From NCBI GenBank assembly GCA_902570945.1, contig CACGAJ010000004.1:1-63836 (forward strand): a DNA stretch of 63,836 nucleotides. Direction: 5' to 3'. The notes under the pieces are model-generated. The model saw nothing but the letters and a program-made list of their open reading frames with translations. It was not told the DNA's origin and ran no database searches. Below, piece after piece: positions 1-11,200 of the stretch. Every line of letters begins with the position of its first letter. Position 1 is the stretch's first letter. The position numbers and the translations under genes are program-made. The stretch comes from an uncultured Synechococcaceae cyanobacterium. Lineage in GTDB: Bacteria; Cyanobacteriota; Cyanobacteriia; PCC-6307; Cyanobiaceae.

Positions 1-43
1 TCGGGTATTAATTCAAATATATTTATAAAAAACAAACTCAAAT

Positions 44-1462
44 TTAATATCGATAAAGTTCTGGTTTATAAGGTCCCTCAACAGAAACATTGATATAATC
101 GGCCTGTTCTTGAGTTAATTTGGTTAATTTTGCACCAATTTTATCTAAATGTAATCTAGCCACCATTTCATCTAAATGTTTTGGTAAGACATAAACTTCT
201 TTATCATATTTGTCTGACTTATTGAAAAGTTCAATTTGAGCTAATACTTGATTAGTAAAAGAATTACTCATAACAAAACTTGGATGCCCAGTTGCACATC
301 CTAAGTTGACTAATCTGCCTTCAGCTAAAAGAATAATTTTATTTCCACTAGGTAAAGTTATATGGTCAACTTGCGGCTTAATATTTTCCCATGGATAAGT
401 TTTTAGTGAAGCTACATCAATTTCATTATCGAAATGACCGATATTACAAACTATGGCCTCATCCTTCATTTTTACAAGACTTTCATGGGTTATTACCTGG
501 AAGTTACCAGTTGCCGTAACAAAGATATCTATATCTTCGACAACATCGTCCAGGGTAACAACGCTATACCCTTCCATTGCAGCTTGAAGAGCGCAAATTG
601 GATCAACCTCAGCAACTTTTACAATTGCACCAAGTCCTCTTAGAGACTGGGCTGAACCTTTACCAACATCTCCAAAACCCATTACTAAAGCTACCTTACC
701 AGCAATCATCACATCAGTAGCACGCTTTATACTGTCAACAAGAGATTCTCTGCAGCCATATAAATTATCAAATTTGCTTTTAGTCACTGAATCATTAACG
801 TTAATAGCAGGGAAAGGTAAAGCATTTTGCTTTTGCAGTTGATAAAGTCTTGCGACGCCAGTTGTAGTTTCTTCAGTGACACCAATGATATTACTCTTAA
901 TTCTAGAATAGAAGTCACTATCATTTTTCAGCTTAGACTTAATGGAATTGAATAAAGCAATTTCCTCTTCATTACCAGGGTTATCTAATACAGATAAATC
1001 TTTTTCTGCTTTACTACCTAGTATCAATAAGCCAGTTGCATCTCCTCCGTCATCAAGAATCATATTTGGAGAGTCTGAACCCCAATCTAGGATGTAATGG
1101 GTATACTGCCAATATTCATCAAGGCTCTCACCTTTTTTTGCATATACAGAAATTCCTTGATCTGCGATAGCTGCAGCAGCGTGATCTTGTGTTGAAAAAA
1201 TATTACATGAAGCCCATTTTACTTCTGCACCAAGATCAACAAGAGTTTCTATTAGGACTGCTGTTTGAATAGTCATGTGAAGACTTCCAGCAATTTTTGC
1301 ACCTTTTAGTGGCTTTTCAGATTGATATTTATCTCTAAGGGCCATTAATCCTGGCATTTCCGTTTCGGCAATTTTAATTTCTTTACGACCAAAATTTGAT
1401 AAGGAGATATCAGCAATTACGTAGTTTGGGATTGAGGTTTTTATTGAATTTGCGATAACCAT
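44..1462 (-). CDS. ahcY: Adenosylhomocysteinase (S-adenosyl-L-homocysteine hydrolase)
   Basis: This cytosolic NAD-dependent enzyme reversibly splits S-adenosylhomocysteine into adenosine and homocysteine, removing the inhibitory by-product of methylation and feeding the methionine cycle. The 472-residue protein has the first family signature at about residues 85-99 ([15 protein letters not shown]). The NAD-binding glycine motif GFGDVGKG lies at 262-269. [12 protein letters not shown] block and the typical C-terminal PYKPELYRY follow. The insert around residues 150-190 is usual for bacterial forms. It starts at an ATG and is divergent from tsaE across about 40 bases, so the two promoters must be very close. 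Identity is near certain. Confidence 0.98.
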   Translation of the reverse strand: MVIANSIKTSIPNYVIADISLSNFGRKEIKIAETEMPGLMALRDKYQSEKPLKGAKIAGSLHMTIQTAVLIETLVDLGAEVKWASCNIFSTQDHAAAAIADQGISVYAKKGESLDEYWQYTHYILDWGSDSPNMILDDGGDATGLLILGSKAEKDLSVLDNPGNEEEIALFNSIKSKLKNDSDFYSRIKSNIIGVTEETTTGVARLYQLQKQNALPFPAINVNDSVTKSKFDNLYGCRESLVDSIKRATDVMIAGKVALVMGFGDVGKGSAQSLRGLGAIVKVAEVDPICALQAAMEGYSVVTLDDVVEDIDIFVTATGNFQVITHESLVKMKDEAIVCNIGHFDNEIDVASLKTYPWENIKPQVDHITLPSGNKIILLAEGRLVNLGCATGHPSFVMSNSFTNQVLAQIELFNKSDKYDKEVYVLPKHLDEMVARLHLDKIGAKLTKLTQEQADYINVSVEGPYKPELYRY

Positions 1463-1502
1463 ATCTAAGTAAATAGTTTTTCTATTAAACTATAGATGAT
1501 TA

Positions 1503-1952
1503 TTGTGTACTTTTGTGTTTGTTGAGAATTTAAAAGAAACTTTAAATTTAGGAAAAAAACTCTCACACAAATTAAATCCTCAATCAATTGTGTTATTACA
1601 GGGTCCAATTGGGGCCGGGAAAACTTCATTCGTGAAAGGCATTGCCAAAGGGCTGTCAATCTCTGAGGACATTACAAGCCCTACATTTGCTTTATCGCAT
1701 CACTATAACTCCGGAAAAATTCCGCTAATTCACCTTGATTTATACAGGTTAGAGGATGTTTCTTCAGCAAAAGAAGTTTTTTTTTCAGAAGAAGAAGAGG
1801 CAGTGCAAAGCCAAGCTATTTTAGTTATTGAATGGCCAGAATTAATAGAACCAGTTATTGAAAATTTCTGGAAAATAGAAATTAGTTACGCTAAAAATTA
1901 TGGAAGGCACTACAAGATACTGGATCCTAAAAATTCATTAACCTTTGAATAA
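1503..1952 (+). CDS. tsaE: tRNA threonylcarbamoyladenosine synthesis ATPase TsaE
   Basis: TsaE (YjeE) is the small ATPase that works with TsaB, TsaC and TsaD to make the t6A37 modification on ANN-decoding tRNAs. The P-loop GPIGAGKT spans residues 34-41, the family SPTF motif is at 59-62, HLDLYRL at 77-83, and VIEWPE at 108-113. A length near 149 residues is normal for the family. No ATG lies upstream in frame before a stop (TGA at 1497), so the start is TTG at 1503, or GTG at 1515, which would remove four residues. The last 43 bases overlap the convergent sugar kinase gene. Confidence 0.93.
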   Translation: MCTFVFVENLKETLNLGKKLSHKLNPQSIVLLQGPIGAGKTSFVKGIAKGLSISEDITSPTFALSHHYNSGKIPLIHLDLYRLEDVSSAKEVFFSEEEEAVQSQAILVIEWPELIEPVIENFWKIEISYAKNYGRHYKILDPKNSLTFE

Positions 1953-2908
1953 TACGGCTGTTGCTCGATTGCCCCTTCACCCAGACAAGTTAATAATCCA
2001 CAAACACTTGCAAACTCAATGCAATCCTGTATCTCTAGTTCATTTGAAGGATAGCCTGAAGAAATTAATTTTGAAATTAAGCCAGCTAGAAAAGCGTCGC
2101 CTGCGCCAGTTGTATCCACAATTTTTTGTGAAGTAGGAGTTTTGGTAATTCCCTGCAATCCATTGATGTACCATGCAACGGGATTTTTCCCATCAGTTAT
2201 TATTACATCTGGTCTATGAGACATTTGTTGAGATATTAGCAGGGGATTTTCATCCTCAAAAAACAAAGTTGCTTCTTCCTTAGCAAGTTTTAAAACATTT
2301 GCATGATTTAGAAATTTCATGATTACATCAACTCTCGCGGCCTTACTAATTTCTGATGAAAAACTTGAATGATCCCAAAACACCTCTCTCCAATTCAAAT
2401 CAATAACTATTTTGACTCCAAATTTTTTAGCTTGTTCTAAAAGAAAATAGATAGTCTCTGCTGATGTTGGTGATGATAATAAGATCGTTCCCGTAACCAA
2501 ATATTTTGTTTCTAAAAAAGATTTCTCCAAATTTAAAATTTCTTTTTCGATTAATTTCTTACTAAGAACTTCATCTGCAAAGCAAGAATGAGAACTTTCT
2601 TCAAAGCCTGAAAAAAAACGATCTCCCAATTGATCTCTATCTACATTAACCACGCGAGTAGATGAATTATCATCTAATTGCAAGAAATCTAAATTAACAT
2701 CCAATTTATTAAATTGCATAATAAATTTTTTTCCATAATCATCACTACCCAAACGTCCAATAAATGTTGAATCTATTTTTAATTTTTTTAATGCACAAGC
2801 AACATTAGCTGGCGCTCCACCCAAAAAATCTGTAAATCCTTTATTTGACTTATTTCTGATCCTATCTATTAAAGCCTCTCCAACACATATAACCTTTTTC
2901 TTTTTCAT
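1910..2908 (-). CDS. PfkB-family carbohydrate kinase (fructokinase-like)
   Basis: This ribokinase-like enzyme phosphorylates a sugar with ATP. The first family signature, GGAPANVACAL, is at about residues 30-40, and the second, DTTGAGDAF, is at 265-273 with the catalytic aspartate at 271. The 332-residue length suits a fructokinase, and fructose is the likeliest substrate, but PfkB substrates cannot be assigned from sequence alone. It begins at an ATG (MKKKKVICVGEALID). The 3' end overlaps the convergent tsaE gene by 43 bases, so no separate terminator fits between them. The family is certain and the substrate is not. Confidence 0.9.
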   Translation of the reverse strand: MKKKKVICVGEALIDRIRNKSNKGFTDFLGGAPANVACALKKLKIDSTFIGRLGSDDYGKKFIMQFNKLDVNLDFLQLDDNSSTRVVNVDRDQLGDRFFSGFEESSHSCFADEVLSKKLIEKEILNLEKSFLETKYLVTGTILLSSPTSAETIYFLLEQAKKFGVKIVIDLNWREVFWDHSSFSSEISKAARVDVIMKFLNHANVLKLAKEEATLFFEDENPLLISQQMSHRPDVIITDGKNPVAWYINGLQGITKTPTSQKIVDTTGAGDAFLAGLISKLISSGYPSNELEIQDCIEFASVCGLLTCLGEGAIEQQPYYSKVNEFLGSSIL

Positions 2909-2997
2909 GAAGTAAACCCTTTTTCTTCACTAAGAATAATTTATTAAAAACGAATATTTTTTTTTTGAATTAAAGTTTAATTAACAGCTTGTTTATA

Positions 2998-3912
2998 GTG
3001 TCTTTAAATAAATCTAAAACTTGGAAATGGAAAAATTGGGAAATTTCATGGTCTTTATCAAAAAAATCTACTTTCGAAAAAAATATTAATATTTTATTAG
3101 TTCATGGATTTGGGGCATCAAAAAACCACTGGAGACATAATCAAGATTTTCTTGGTAAGATTTCTAACTGCTACGCAATTGATTTATTAGGATTTGGGAA
3201 AAGCAGTCAGCCTAGTGCTTTATTAAATTACGAACCTCATAAAGCAAATTCAATTAAATACTCATTTGACTTATGGAGTGATCAAATATCAACATTTTGT
3301 TCAGAGATAATAAAATCTCCCGTTTACTTAGTAGGCAACTCAATTGGAGGAGTTATTGCATTAAGAGCTGCAGAAATTCTAAAAGATGATTGTAAAGGTG
3401 TTATTTTGATTGATTGTGCACAAAGAACTATGGATGATAAACGCTTGAATAAAAATGATATTTTAATGAATTTATTCAGACCAGTATTAAAAACATTAGT
3501 TAGGCAAAGAATAATTAGCAATACACTTTTCACAAGAGCTGCTAATCCAAAAATTATAAAGAGAATACTTGAACAAGCTTACCCCTCAGGAAAAAATATC
3601 GATGAAGAATTAATAGAAATCCTATATAAACCCTCTAAAAGGGAAAACTCTAAAGAAGCATTTCGAGGCTTTATTAATTTGTTTGATGACTATCTTGCTA
3701 CAGATCTTTTAGATAAGGTTAATATTCCAATTCAATTGATTTGGGGAGAAAAAGATCCTTGGGAATCTTTAAGTGAAGCAAAAGTATGGGAGAAAAAATT
3801 TAATAATATTAAAAGACTAGATATTATTGAGGGTGCTGGTCATTGTCCTCATGATGAGGAACCTGAGAAAACAAATAATTTTATTTGCGATTTTATTCAG
3901 GAGACAAAATAA
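2998..3912 (+). CDS. Alpha/beta hydrolase
   Basis: This is a single-domain alpha/beta hydrolase. An oxyanion-hole HGFGAS segment follows the third strand. The nucleophile elbow GNSIGG carries the active serine near residue 115. An acid in WGEKDPWES and a C-terminal GAGHCPH give the rest of the Ser-Asp-His triad. I chose GTG at 2998, giving 304 residues. A TTG at 2989 would add only three residues. The substrate is unknown; many cyanobacterial relatives are annotated simply as hydrolases. It is divergent from the sugar kinase, with an A/T-rich gap of about 90 bases, and overlaps the sigma factor tail to tail by 16 bases. Confidence 0.88.
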   Translation: MSLNKSKTWKWKNWEISWSLSKKSTFEKNINILLVHGFGASKNHWRHNQDFLGKISNCYAIDLLGFGKSSQPSALLNYEPHKANSIKYSFDLWSDQISTFCSEIIKSPVYLVGNSIGGVIALRAAEILKDDCKGVILIDCAQRTMDDKRLNKNDILMNLFRPVLKTLVRQRIISNTLFTRAANPKIIKRILEQAYPSGKNIDEELIEILYKPSKRENSKEAFRGFINLFDDYLATDLLDKVNIPIQLIWGEKDPWESLSEAKVWEKKFNNIKRLDIIEGAGHCPHDEEPEKTNNFICDFIQETK

Positions 3913-4898
3913 GCTTCTACATTGTCACTGAGTCTTCTGAGACCTCTTAATCCATCTCGTTCTAGATTTCTTACTCTATCCCTACTTATTCCGAGTACTC
4001 TTCCTATTCCTGTCAGAGACATTGGCTCATCACCATCCATTCCATATCTCATTCTTAAAACTCTACATTGTAAATCAGGTAATTGATGCAACAGAGAATG
4101 AAGATCTCCTCTCATACAATCCATCTCTATTTGTTCGTCTGGAAGATCCTCGCCACCTGCTAATAAATCTAATAAAACAGTGTCTTCACCATCACCAACT
4201 TTTGTTTCAAGACTAACTGGCTGTCCAGCTTTGCACATTAAATCTTTAACATCCTCTTCGGGAAGCTCTACATATTCCGCAAGTTCACTTACTGTAGGGG
4301 TTCTTGACATTTCTTGACTCAACTCTCTTTGACCTTTTTTTAACTTATTCAACATTTCAGTTATATGAATTGGCAACCTTATTGCCCTACTTTTTTCAGC
4401 TATTGCTCGAGTTATTCCTTGTCTTATCCACCAATATGCATAAGTTGAAAATTTGTAGCCCCTAGCTGGATCAAATTTTTCTACACCCCTTACAAGTCCA
4501 ATCGTTCCTTCTTGGATTAAATCTAATAATTCCATATTTCTTTTAGTATATTTTTTTGCAACACTTACAACTAATCTCAAGTTAGCTGCAACCATTCTTT
4601 CTTTAGCTCTTTGACCTGCTCTCAGTCTTTTTTTTATGATGGAGACAGATAAATTTAATTTATTGGAAAGTTCCTCAAGACTGGGTTTATCTCCAGTTAA
4701 ATCAATAATTTCCAACTCTGCTCTTTCAACTTGCATATATTCTTGAACTTGCCTACCAAGTGTGATTTCTTGCTCGTGCGATAACAATGGAACTCTACCT
4801 ATATCTCTAAGATAAGATCTAACAAGATCAACATCATTACTAGCCTTTAAACTTGATATTGTTGCCAATTTATTTTCACTTAATGTTTCAGAAGACAT
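3897..4898 (-). CDS. Group 2 sigma-70 family RNA polymerase sigma factor
   Basis: This is an RNA polymerase sigma subunit that directs promoter recognition. Region 1.2 is at about residues 25-52. Region 2 (101-170) contains NLRLVVSVAKKY, DLIQEGTIGL and YAYWWIRQ, which cover core binding, -10 recognition and melting. Region 3 covers about 175-250, and region 4 (265-325) carries the -35 helix-turn-helix around ISRDRVRNLERDGL. It lacks the acidic region 1.1 of primary sigma factors and has 333 residues, which together indicate a non-essential group 2 sigma of the cyanobacterial SigB-E type. Which paralog it is cannot be told from sequence alone. The tail overlaps the hydrolase gene by 16 bases. 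Confidence 0.95.
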   Translation of the reverse strand: MSSETLSENKLATISSLKASNDVDLVRSYLRDIGRVPLLSHEQEITLGRQVQEYMQVERAELEIIDLTGDKPSLEELSNKLNLSVSIIKKRLRAGQRAKERMVAANLRLVVSVAKKYTKRNMELLDLIQEGTIGLVRGVEKFDPARGYKFSTYAYWWIRQGITRAIAEKSRAIRLPIHITEMLNKLKKGQRELSQEMSRTPTVSELAEYVELPEEDVKDLMCKAGQPVSLETKVGDGEDTVLLDLLAGGEDLPDEQIEMDCMRGDLHSLLHQLPDLQCRVLRMRYGMDGDEPMSLTGIGRVLGISRDRVRNLERDGLRGLRRLSDNVEAYFVS

Positions 4899-5009
4899 GA
4901 AAATTTATTTATGTTTTGTAAACAATACCATTAAGAAATGTAAAGTTAAACAAAAAAATCCACATTTTTACAAAAATGAGAATAAATACCTAGTCGATTT
5001 TATCCTAAA

Positions 5010-6407
5010 TTAGGGGCTTAATAGCCATTTTGCAGTACTGAGATAAATAAATACACCTGCAATATCAGTGACAGTTGTTATAAACGGGGAGGACATTAAG
5101 GCTGGATCCAATTTCATTTTATCAAACAACAAAGGCAGAAAAGCCCCAGTTGTAGCAGCTAAAGTCGTTATTGATATTAAACTTATGCCCACCGCTAAGG
5201 CTATTTCAGGCCCTTTTCCTTGCCACCAAGCGAAGGGGAATACTACTAGCATCATCAAAACACCCAAAAGAGCGCCTGTTATTGCCTCCTTAACTACTGC
5301 CTTAATTGCACCAAGAGACTTCAATTTTTGGGTACTTAAACCTCTAATGACAACCGTTGAACTTTGAGCCCCAACATTTCCACCAGTACCTATAAGAAGT
5401 GGAATAAATGCAGCGAGTAAAACTATTTCTTTTAATATTTCATCATTCATGGCTATAACTTTTGTTGTTAAACCATTTGCTAAAACCAAAATTAACAACC
5501 ATAAAATTCTCCGGCGAGCAATCGTAAACAAACTACTTTGAAAATAATCATCTTCATCTCCTGGCTGAACCGCGCCCGCTGCATAAATATCTCTTGTTGC
5601 TTCTTGCTCTATTACATCAATTAAATCATCGACAGTTACTATTCCAACTAATCTTTTTTCTTTATCAACAACTGGGAGTGCTAAAAAATCATATCTTTGT
5701 ATTGCTCTAGCGACCTCTTCTTGATTCGTGTTAGTAGAGATATTAACTACATCTCTTGTCATAACATCTCCAATTGGCTTAGAAGGATCAGCAGTTACAA
5801 GGTCTCTCAAAGAGAGAATACCAGTTAAATGCCTTTCTTTATCAGTTACATATAAGCTGTAAATAGTTTCAGTAAATGGAGCTCTTTTTCTTACTATAGA
5901 AAGAGCTTCATCTGCTGTTTGCATCTCTTTAAGGTCTATGAATTCAGTTGTCATTAATCTTCCAGCAGTTTCAGGCTCATAACCAAGTAATTCAGCTGTT
6001 ACTTTCCTTTCACCAGGACTCAGAGCGGACAAAAATTTTCGTACAACTTTTGCAGGTAATTCATCAAAGAGTTGAACCCTATCATCAGGAGACATTTTCT
6101 CAACGATTTCTAAAACTTCTCCTGAACGAAGTCTGTCTAATAAAGTTTGCTGAACTACTGGATCTAAATATTCATAAACCTCAATTGCCTCATTTTTCTT
6201 TAATAATCGAAATGCTAATGCCTGCAATATTAATGGAAGGCTTCCAATTGCATCTGCAATATCAACAGGTTGGGAAGGCTCTAAAAGTAACTTTGCCTCG
6301 TCATAATTCCCTGCAACGAGTAATTCTTCCAGCTCAATAGTGATAATTTCTCGTTTACTTAAATCTGAAGATAAGGATGTAACAGTTTCAAGATTATTTT
6401 CTTTCAT
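5010..6407 (-). CDS. mgtE: Magnesium transporter MgtE
   Basis: This inner-membrane, Mg2+-gated magnesium channel has 465 residues in the usual order. An acidic N-terminal superhelical domain (about 20-140) carries the LLEPSQPVDIADAI and LFDELPAKVVRKFL repeats. A pair of CBS domains follows (about 145-270). The membrane domain of about five helices (290-465) contains the conserved TGGNVGAQSSTVVIRGL and the C-terminal LDPALMSSPFITTVTD motif that lines the pore. In the family, Mg2+ binding between the N and CBS domains closes the pore when internal Mg2+ is adequate. It stands alone between the sigma factor and crcB genes, all on the same strand. Confidence 0.96.
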   Translation of the reverse strand: MKENNLETVTSLSSDLSKREIITIELEELLVAGNYDEAKLLLEPSQPVDIADAIGSLPLILQALAFRLLKKNEAIEVYEYLDPVVQQTLLDRLRSGEVLEIVEKMSPDDRVQLFDELPAKVVRKFLSALSPGERKVTAELLGYEPETAGRLMTTEFIDLKEMQTADEALSIVRKRAPFTETIYSLYVTDKERHLTGILSLRDLVTADPSKPIGDVMTRDVVNISTNTNQEEVARAIQRYDFLALPVVDKEKRLVGIVTVDDLIDVIEQEATRDIYAAGAVQPGDEDDYFQSSLFTIARRRILWLLILVLANGLTTKVIAMNDEILKEIVLLAAFIPLLIGTGGNVGAQSSTVVIRGLSTQKLKSLGAIKAVVKEAITGALLGVLMMLVVFPFAWWQGKGPEIALAVGISLISITTLAATTGAFLPLLFDKMKLDPALMSSPFITTVTDIAGVFIYLSTAKWLLSP

Positions 6408-6450
6408 AAATATAATCTCTTGTCAAAGTAACAACACCATTATATGAAAT

Positions 6451-6780
6451 CTAAGTAATTTTTCTACTTATCCAGAACCCAAAATACATAGTGAATAGAT
6501 TTGCTATAATAATTAAATTAAAAAAAATTATAAATCTTATCCAATCTCCTTGATTTAAAAACTTGTACAAAAAATATATAAATCCTGTATAAGATGTAAA
6601 GCAAGAAAAAAAGCCACTTAATAAAATTCTTTCATTTGAATAACTTAATCTTTTACTAATAAAAAAACCCAATAAAAATGATCCAATTATTGAAATAATA
6701 AAGTTATTATTTATAAATAATCTCAAAAAGGTCGCTAGATAACAAGCTAATAGAATATAAATTAAATGTTTTATTTTCAC
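6451..6780 (-). CDS. crcB: CrcB/Fluc fluoride channel subunit, divergent copy
   Basis: This 109-residue protein has four predicted membrane helices and belongs to the Fluc family that exports fluoride as a dual-topology dimer. It starts at GTG, two bases after the stop of the other CrcB gene, so the two are surely co-transcribed and probably form a heterodimer. A first-helix arginine (TFLRLF) and an IGSFLLGF segment are present. The pore asparagine of helix 2 appears to be serine, and the usual TFSTF break reads SYTGF, with tyrosine in place of the first phenylalanine. It is extremely A+T rich. The family is well supported, but function as an independent channel is doubtful. Confidence 0.82.
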   Translation of the reverse strand: MKIKHLIYILLACYLATFLRLFINNNFIISIIGSFLLGFFISKRLSYSNERILLSGFFSCFTSYTGFIYFLYKFLNQGDWIRFIIFFNLIIIANLFTMYFGFWISRKIT

Positions 6781-6781
6781 T

Positions 6782-7147
6782 TTAAAAAAATAGTATGAGG
6801 AAATAACCTAAATAAAAAAACAGAAAAGAAATAATTATTACTTCAAGATAGTGAAAAAATAATTTTAAGAATTTCCTCTTCTTAAATAAAATAAATAGTT
6901 GATATATAAAGGAAGAAAATGTACTAAAAGACCCTAAAAAACCACTATAAAATAATAATAATATATCGTTATTAATAAAATTTAATGCTACAAAAATTCC
7001 TAAAAAAAAAGAGGCAATAAAATTTACTATTGAATTATTTTGAATATCGAAGCCTATAGTTTTTTTAAAGTTATTTTGTATGATTATTCTCAGTATCAAT
7101 CCAAAAGTACTGCCAAGTAAAATTATACCAATTGCAATAAATTCCAA
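6782..7147 (-). CDS. crcB: CrcB/Fluc fluoride channel subunit, canonical copy
   Basis: This 121-residue, four-helix Fluc subunit keeps the family features: a helix-1 arginine (GLILRII), a helix-2 asparagine in SIVNFIASFFLG and the helix-3 break GFLGSFSTFSSF with both phenylalanines. The family exports fluoride passively. The start must be TTG at 7147, or ATT one codon earlier, because a stop lies directly upstream and the first helix is needed. It sits between the SH3-like gene (three bases away) and the divergent CrcB copy (one base away) in the gyrB operon. No fluoride riboswitch is visible in the few bases upstream. Confidence 0.87.
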   Translation of the reverse strand: MEFIAIGIILLGSTFGLILRIIIQNNFKKTIGFDIQNNSIVNFIASFFLGIFVALNFINNDILLLFYSGFLGSFSTFSSFIYQLFILFKKRKFLKLFFHYLEVIIISFLFFYLGYFLILFF

Positions 7148-7150
7148 AAT

Positions 7151-9444
<2,294 letters not shown>

Positions 9445-9595
9445 TTAATATAAGAAAAAATATTAAACTTTTAAAATGTTATTTTTAAAAGGTCTTTAAT
9501 TAAACTTACCACCGCAACAAGAGAAAGGCTCGAAGTCTATGAAAAATTTAATCACTTTAATTATATAGCTATTAGATTTTTCTTCAGAAATTCAT

Positions 9596-10495
9596 ATGTC
9601 CTCGTACAAACCTCACGTTATTGTTTTAGTTGGAGCTACAGCAACTGGTAAAACAGAATTAGCTATTGAAATTGCAGAATATTTTAAAACTTGTATTCAT
9701 AATATTGATTCCAGACAAATTTATAAATCTATGGATATTGGTACAGCTAAACCATCTGAGAATCAACAAAAACAAATAAAGCATTTTTTAATAGATATTG
9801 AAGAGCCAATTAATCCAATTAACGTAAAACAATTCCAAGAAATTGCTCAAAAGTCAATTAAAAGAGAAATTAATAGAAATAATTTGCCTTTTCTTGTTGG
9901 AGGAAGTGGTTTGTATATGAACTCAATAACAAAAGGATTTTTTGTGCCAAATGTTCCTCCACAGGATAATTTAAGAAGACAATTAGAAGAGCTTGGCCAG
10001 AGAGAATGTTGGGAGCTTTTAAAAAATTGTGATCCAGTATCCACAACAAAAATAAATTTTGCTGATCATGTTAGAACAATAAGGGCATTAGAAGTATTTT
10101 ACTCAACAGGTAAACCTTTATCAGCTCAAAAAGTACAAAAACCACCAGACTGGAAAATACTAGAGCTTGGATTAGATAGAGATAATTTAAAAGAAAGAAT
10201 TCTACAAAGAACAAAACATATGTTTTTGTCTGGAATTATTGAAGAGACAAAACATCTTATTTCTCAATATGGATCTGATTTACAAATATTAGAAACCATT
10301 GGTTACAGTGAAGCTAAGGATATCTTAAATAACCATTCAACGATAGATGAAGCAATTGAGTTAACTGCTACAAAAACGATCCAATTTGCCAAAAGACAAA
10401 GAACATGGTTCCGTAACAAAAATAATCCGACCTGGCTTAGTAACAAAAACCTGCTAAAAGATGCAATAATTAAAATAGAGTCCTTTTTAGGCTAA
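9596..10495 (+). CDS. miaA: tRNA dimethylallyltransferase MiaA
   Basis: MiaA transfers a dimethylallyl group from DMAPP to N6 of adenosine 37 in tRNAs reading codons that start with U. The P-loop GATATGKT is at residues 13-20, the substrate-binding [16 protein letters not shown] at 38-53, and [13 protein letters not shown] follows near residue 101. The C-terminal part ends with the family block [16 protein letters not shown], which helps clamp the anticodon loop. The 299 residues are full length. It begins at an ATG and is followed after 54 bases by infC, so miaA and infC may share a transcript. Confidence 0.97.
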   Translation: MSSYKPHVIVLVGATATGKTELAIEIAEYFKTCIHNIDSRQIYKSMDIGTAKPSENQQKQIKHFLIDIEEPINPINVKQFQEIAQKSIKREINRNNLPFLVGGSGLYMNSITKGFFVPNVPPQDNLRRQLEELGQRECWELLKNCDPVSTTKINFADHVRTIRALEVFYSTGKPLSAQKVQKPPDWKILELGLDRDNLKERILQRTKHMFLSGIIEETKHLISQYGSDLQILETIGYSEAKDILNNHSTIDEAIELTATKTIQFAKRQRTWFRNKNNPTWLSNKNLLKDAIIKIESFLG

Positions 10496-10549
10496 CTTTA
10501 TAAATATAAGATTTTGTTCATCACCCAATCAATTTATTAACTGAACTGA

Positions 10550-11122
10550 ATGCCACCACGTCCACGCTTTGACCGCCGCGCTCCTGTTAGAGAGCTTCCA
10601 AATATAAATGAGAGAATAAAATACCCTCAATTGAGAGTCGTTGATTCAGATGGAAAACAACTTGGAGTAATAGATAGATTAAAAGCTTTAGAAATTGCTT
10701 CGCAAAGAGAACTAGATTTAGTTTTAGTAAGCGAAAAAGCAAATCCTCCTGTTTGCAGAATCATGGACTATGGAAAATATAAATTTGAACAAGAAAAGAA
10801 AGCAAAAGAAGCAAGAAAAAAATCTCATCAAACAGAAGTTAAGGAAGTAAAAATGAGGTACAAAATTGACAAGCATGATTATGACGTTCGGATAGGTCAA
10901 GCTACTAAATTTTTAAAATCGGGAGATAAAGTAAAATGTACCGTGATTTTTAGAGGCAGAGAAATTCAACACTCTAATTTAGCTGAAACACTTCTTTTAA
11001 AAATGGCTAATGATTTAGAAGAGCAATCAGAAGTACAGCAAAAGCCAAAAAGAGAAGGAAGAAACATGATTATGTTTTTAAGTCCTAGAAAAACTCCTCT
11101 CATTAAAAAAGATGCAGGATGA
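10550..11122 (+). CDS. infC: Translation initiation factor IF-3
   Basis: IF-3 binds the 30S subunit, prevents premature 50S joining and checks the initiator tRNA and start codon. The 190-residue protein has the N-terminal domain with [13 protein letters not shown] and [10 protein letters not shown], a basic linker rich in Lys and Arg, and the C-terminal domain with [18 protein letters not shown] and [13 protein letters not shown]. The start is a plain ATG at 10550. In E. coli infC starts at a rare AUU that allows autoregulation, so that control is not indicated here. It follows miaA and precedes the GntR-type gene. Confidence 0.97.
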   Translation: MPPRPRFDRRAPVRELPNINERIKYPQLRVVDSDGKQLGVIDRLKALEIASQRELDLVLVSEKANPPVCRIMDYGKYKFEQEKKAKEARKKSHQTEVKEVKMRYKIDKHDYDVRIGQATKFLKSGDKVKCTVIFRGREIQHSNLAETLLLKMANDLEEQSEVQQKPKREGRNMIMFLSPRKTPLIKKDAG

Positions 11123-11200
11123 TAAATTAATATCGAAAAACTATGACAAATGTTAAAGTGTCACTATGGATAAAAATTAATTACTCAGGATTTTTCTAAA

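Noticed and set aside
1-43. Possible gene at the left edge
   Set aside because: Only 43 A+T-rich bases precede the ahcY stop codon, with no coding or terminator signal that I can support.
1465-1659. Minus-strand frame opposite tsaE
   Set aside because: It overlaps the conserved P-loop part of tsaE and has no recognisable protein features.
5948-6340. 130-codon open frame on the plus strand
   Set aside because: It lies entirely within mgtE on the opposite strand, with a composition shaped by the mgtE codons, and has no family-like motif.
9539-9568. Nine-codon frame between gyrB and miaA
   Set aside because: Length is within random expectation and there is no regulatory hairpin beside it.
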